The notes below the pieces were generated by a model. It was not told the origin of the DNA, searched no databases, and worked only from the letters and a program-made list of their open reading frames with translations. A program made the translations under genes and the position numbers. DNA of 7,090 bases from Thermodesulfobacteriota bacterium (lineage in GTDB: Bacteria > Desulfobacterota > Desulfomonilia > Desulfomonilales > Desulfomonilaceae). The DNA is taken from the NCBI GenBank assembly GCA_030837305.1, contig JAUPKT010000229.1, positions 1 through 7,090 of the forward strand, read 5' to 3'. Positions 6,800-7,090 of the stretch are shown here, in pieces. Within the stretch, counting starts at the first letter, position 1. Each line of letters begins with the position of its first letter.

Positions 6800-7090
6800 T
6801 GTCAAAAGAAATCATGACGAAATTGCTTGGTAAGTCAGTTGGTTGGAATAGAGGTTTCCGCTTGACACCACAGATACCCGTAGTGATGTGCCATAATATT
6901 TTTTCAAGACGTCTGCCACGTGATATAACTCGTCATGCCATTTCTTGGAATGGCGATACCGACATAGAACCCGGAAGAGAGAGCTGGTAAGACTATAGGC
7001 ATTGACGAAAGATCATAAAGGGTCTCTGCGGCCTGCCTGACCCACAACGTGTGAGCTTTTTTCGTGGTGTGGCGTCGATACCTCACGAAC
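6800..7090. other. Stretch without a supportable gene
   Basis: I see no convincing gene here on either strand. A short minus-strand frame open from the right window edge ends at 6904, and a 63-codon plus-strand frame spans 6799-6990; neither shows family motifs or a good ribosome site. A 6-bp hairpin (GCCATT at 6937-6942, AATGGC at 6949-6954) is present but is not followed by a T-run. The part near 7020-7060 (GCCTGCCTGACCCACAACGT) might belong to a dispersed repeat, which only a genome comparison could show. Confidence 0.45.

Noticed and set aside
6904..7086. Minus-strand 60-codon frame at the right edge as the end of a gene
   Set aside because: It has no recognisable motif or family resemblance. 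It is open to the edge, so a real gene end cannot be fully excluded, but nothing supports it.

Overview
All supported genes in this window lie on the minus strand, so it reads naturally from high to low coordinates. The organism looks like a member of Desulfobacterota (the former Deltaproteobacteria) of medium GC content. The reasons are a mannose-family phosphotransferase (PTS) component with HPr and Enzyme I, a B12-binding radical SAM protein, a Desulfobacterota-like tmRNA tag, and smpB next to ssrA. This assignment is a judgement from protein character; no search was run.

Reading down the minus strand: (1) 7090-6800 holds no supportable gene. (2) 6799-6771 carries a strong sigma70-type promoter, with an inverted repeat over its -10 and start-site region, followed by a B12-binding radical SAM enzyme (5132-6727, likely TTG start). 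(3) After a 126-base gap comes a tight block: PTS EIID (4214-5005), HPr (3925-4212), Enzyme I (2104-3912) and SmpB (1634-2107). Gaps are 1 and 12 bases, then a 3-base ATGA overlap. (4) The tmRNA gene ssrA (1166-1519) follows 114 bases after smpB, has the tag ADNYEYALAA and ends near a 9-bp hairpin (1107-1139). (5) A membrane-anchored SGNH/GDSL-type hydrolase starts at 981 and runs off the left edge of the window.

Two systems are interwoven. The first is a PTS phosphorelay: PEP to Enzyme I His204 to HPr His21, with Ser52 of HPr corresponding to the regulatory Ser46. EIID is here, but no EIIA, EIIB or EIIC gene lies beside it within the window, so sugar transport cannot be assumed and a regulatory role is plausible. 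The second is trans-translation (SmpB and tmRNA), which rescues stalled ribosomes. smpB has no visible Shine-Dalgarno of its own and overlaps the Enzyme I stop, so SmpB production probably depends on translation of the PTS message. I do not see a clearly new defence, mobile or CRISPR system here. The oddest features are the orphan EIID block and its coupling to smpB.
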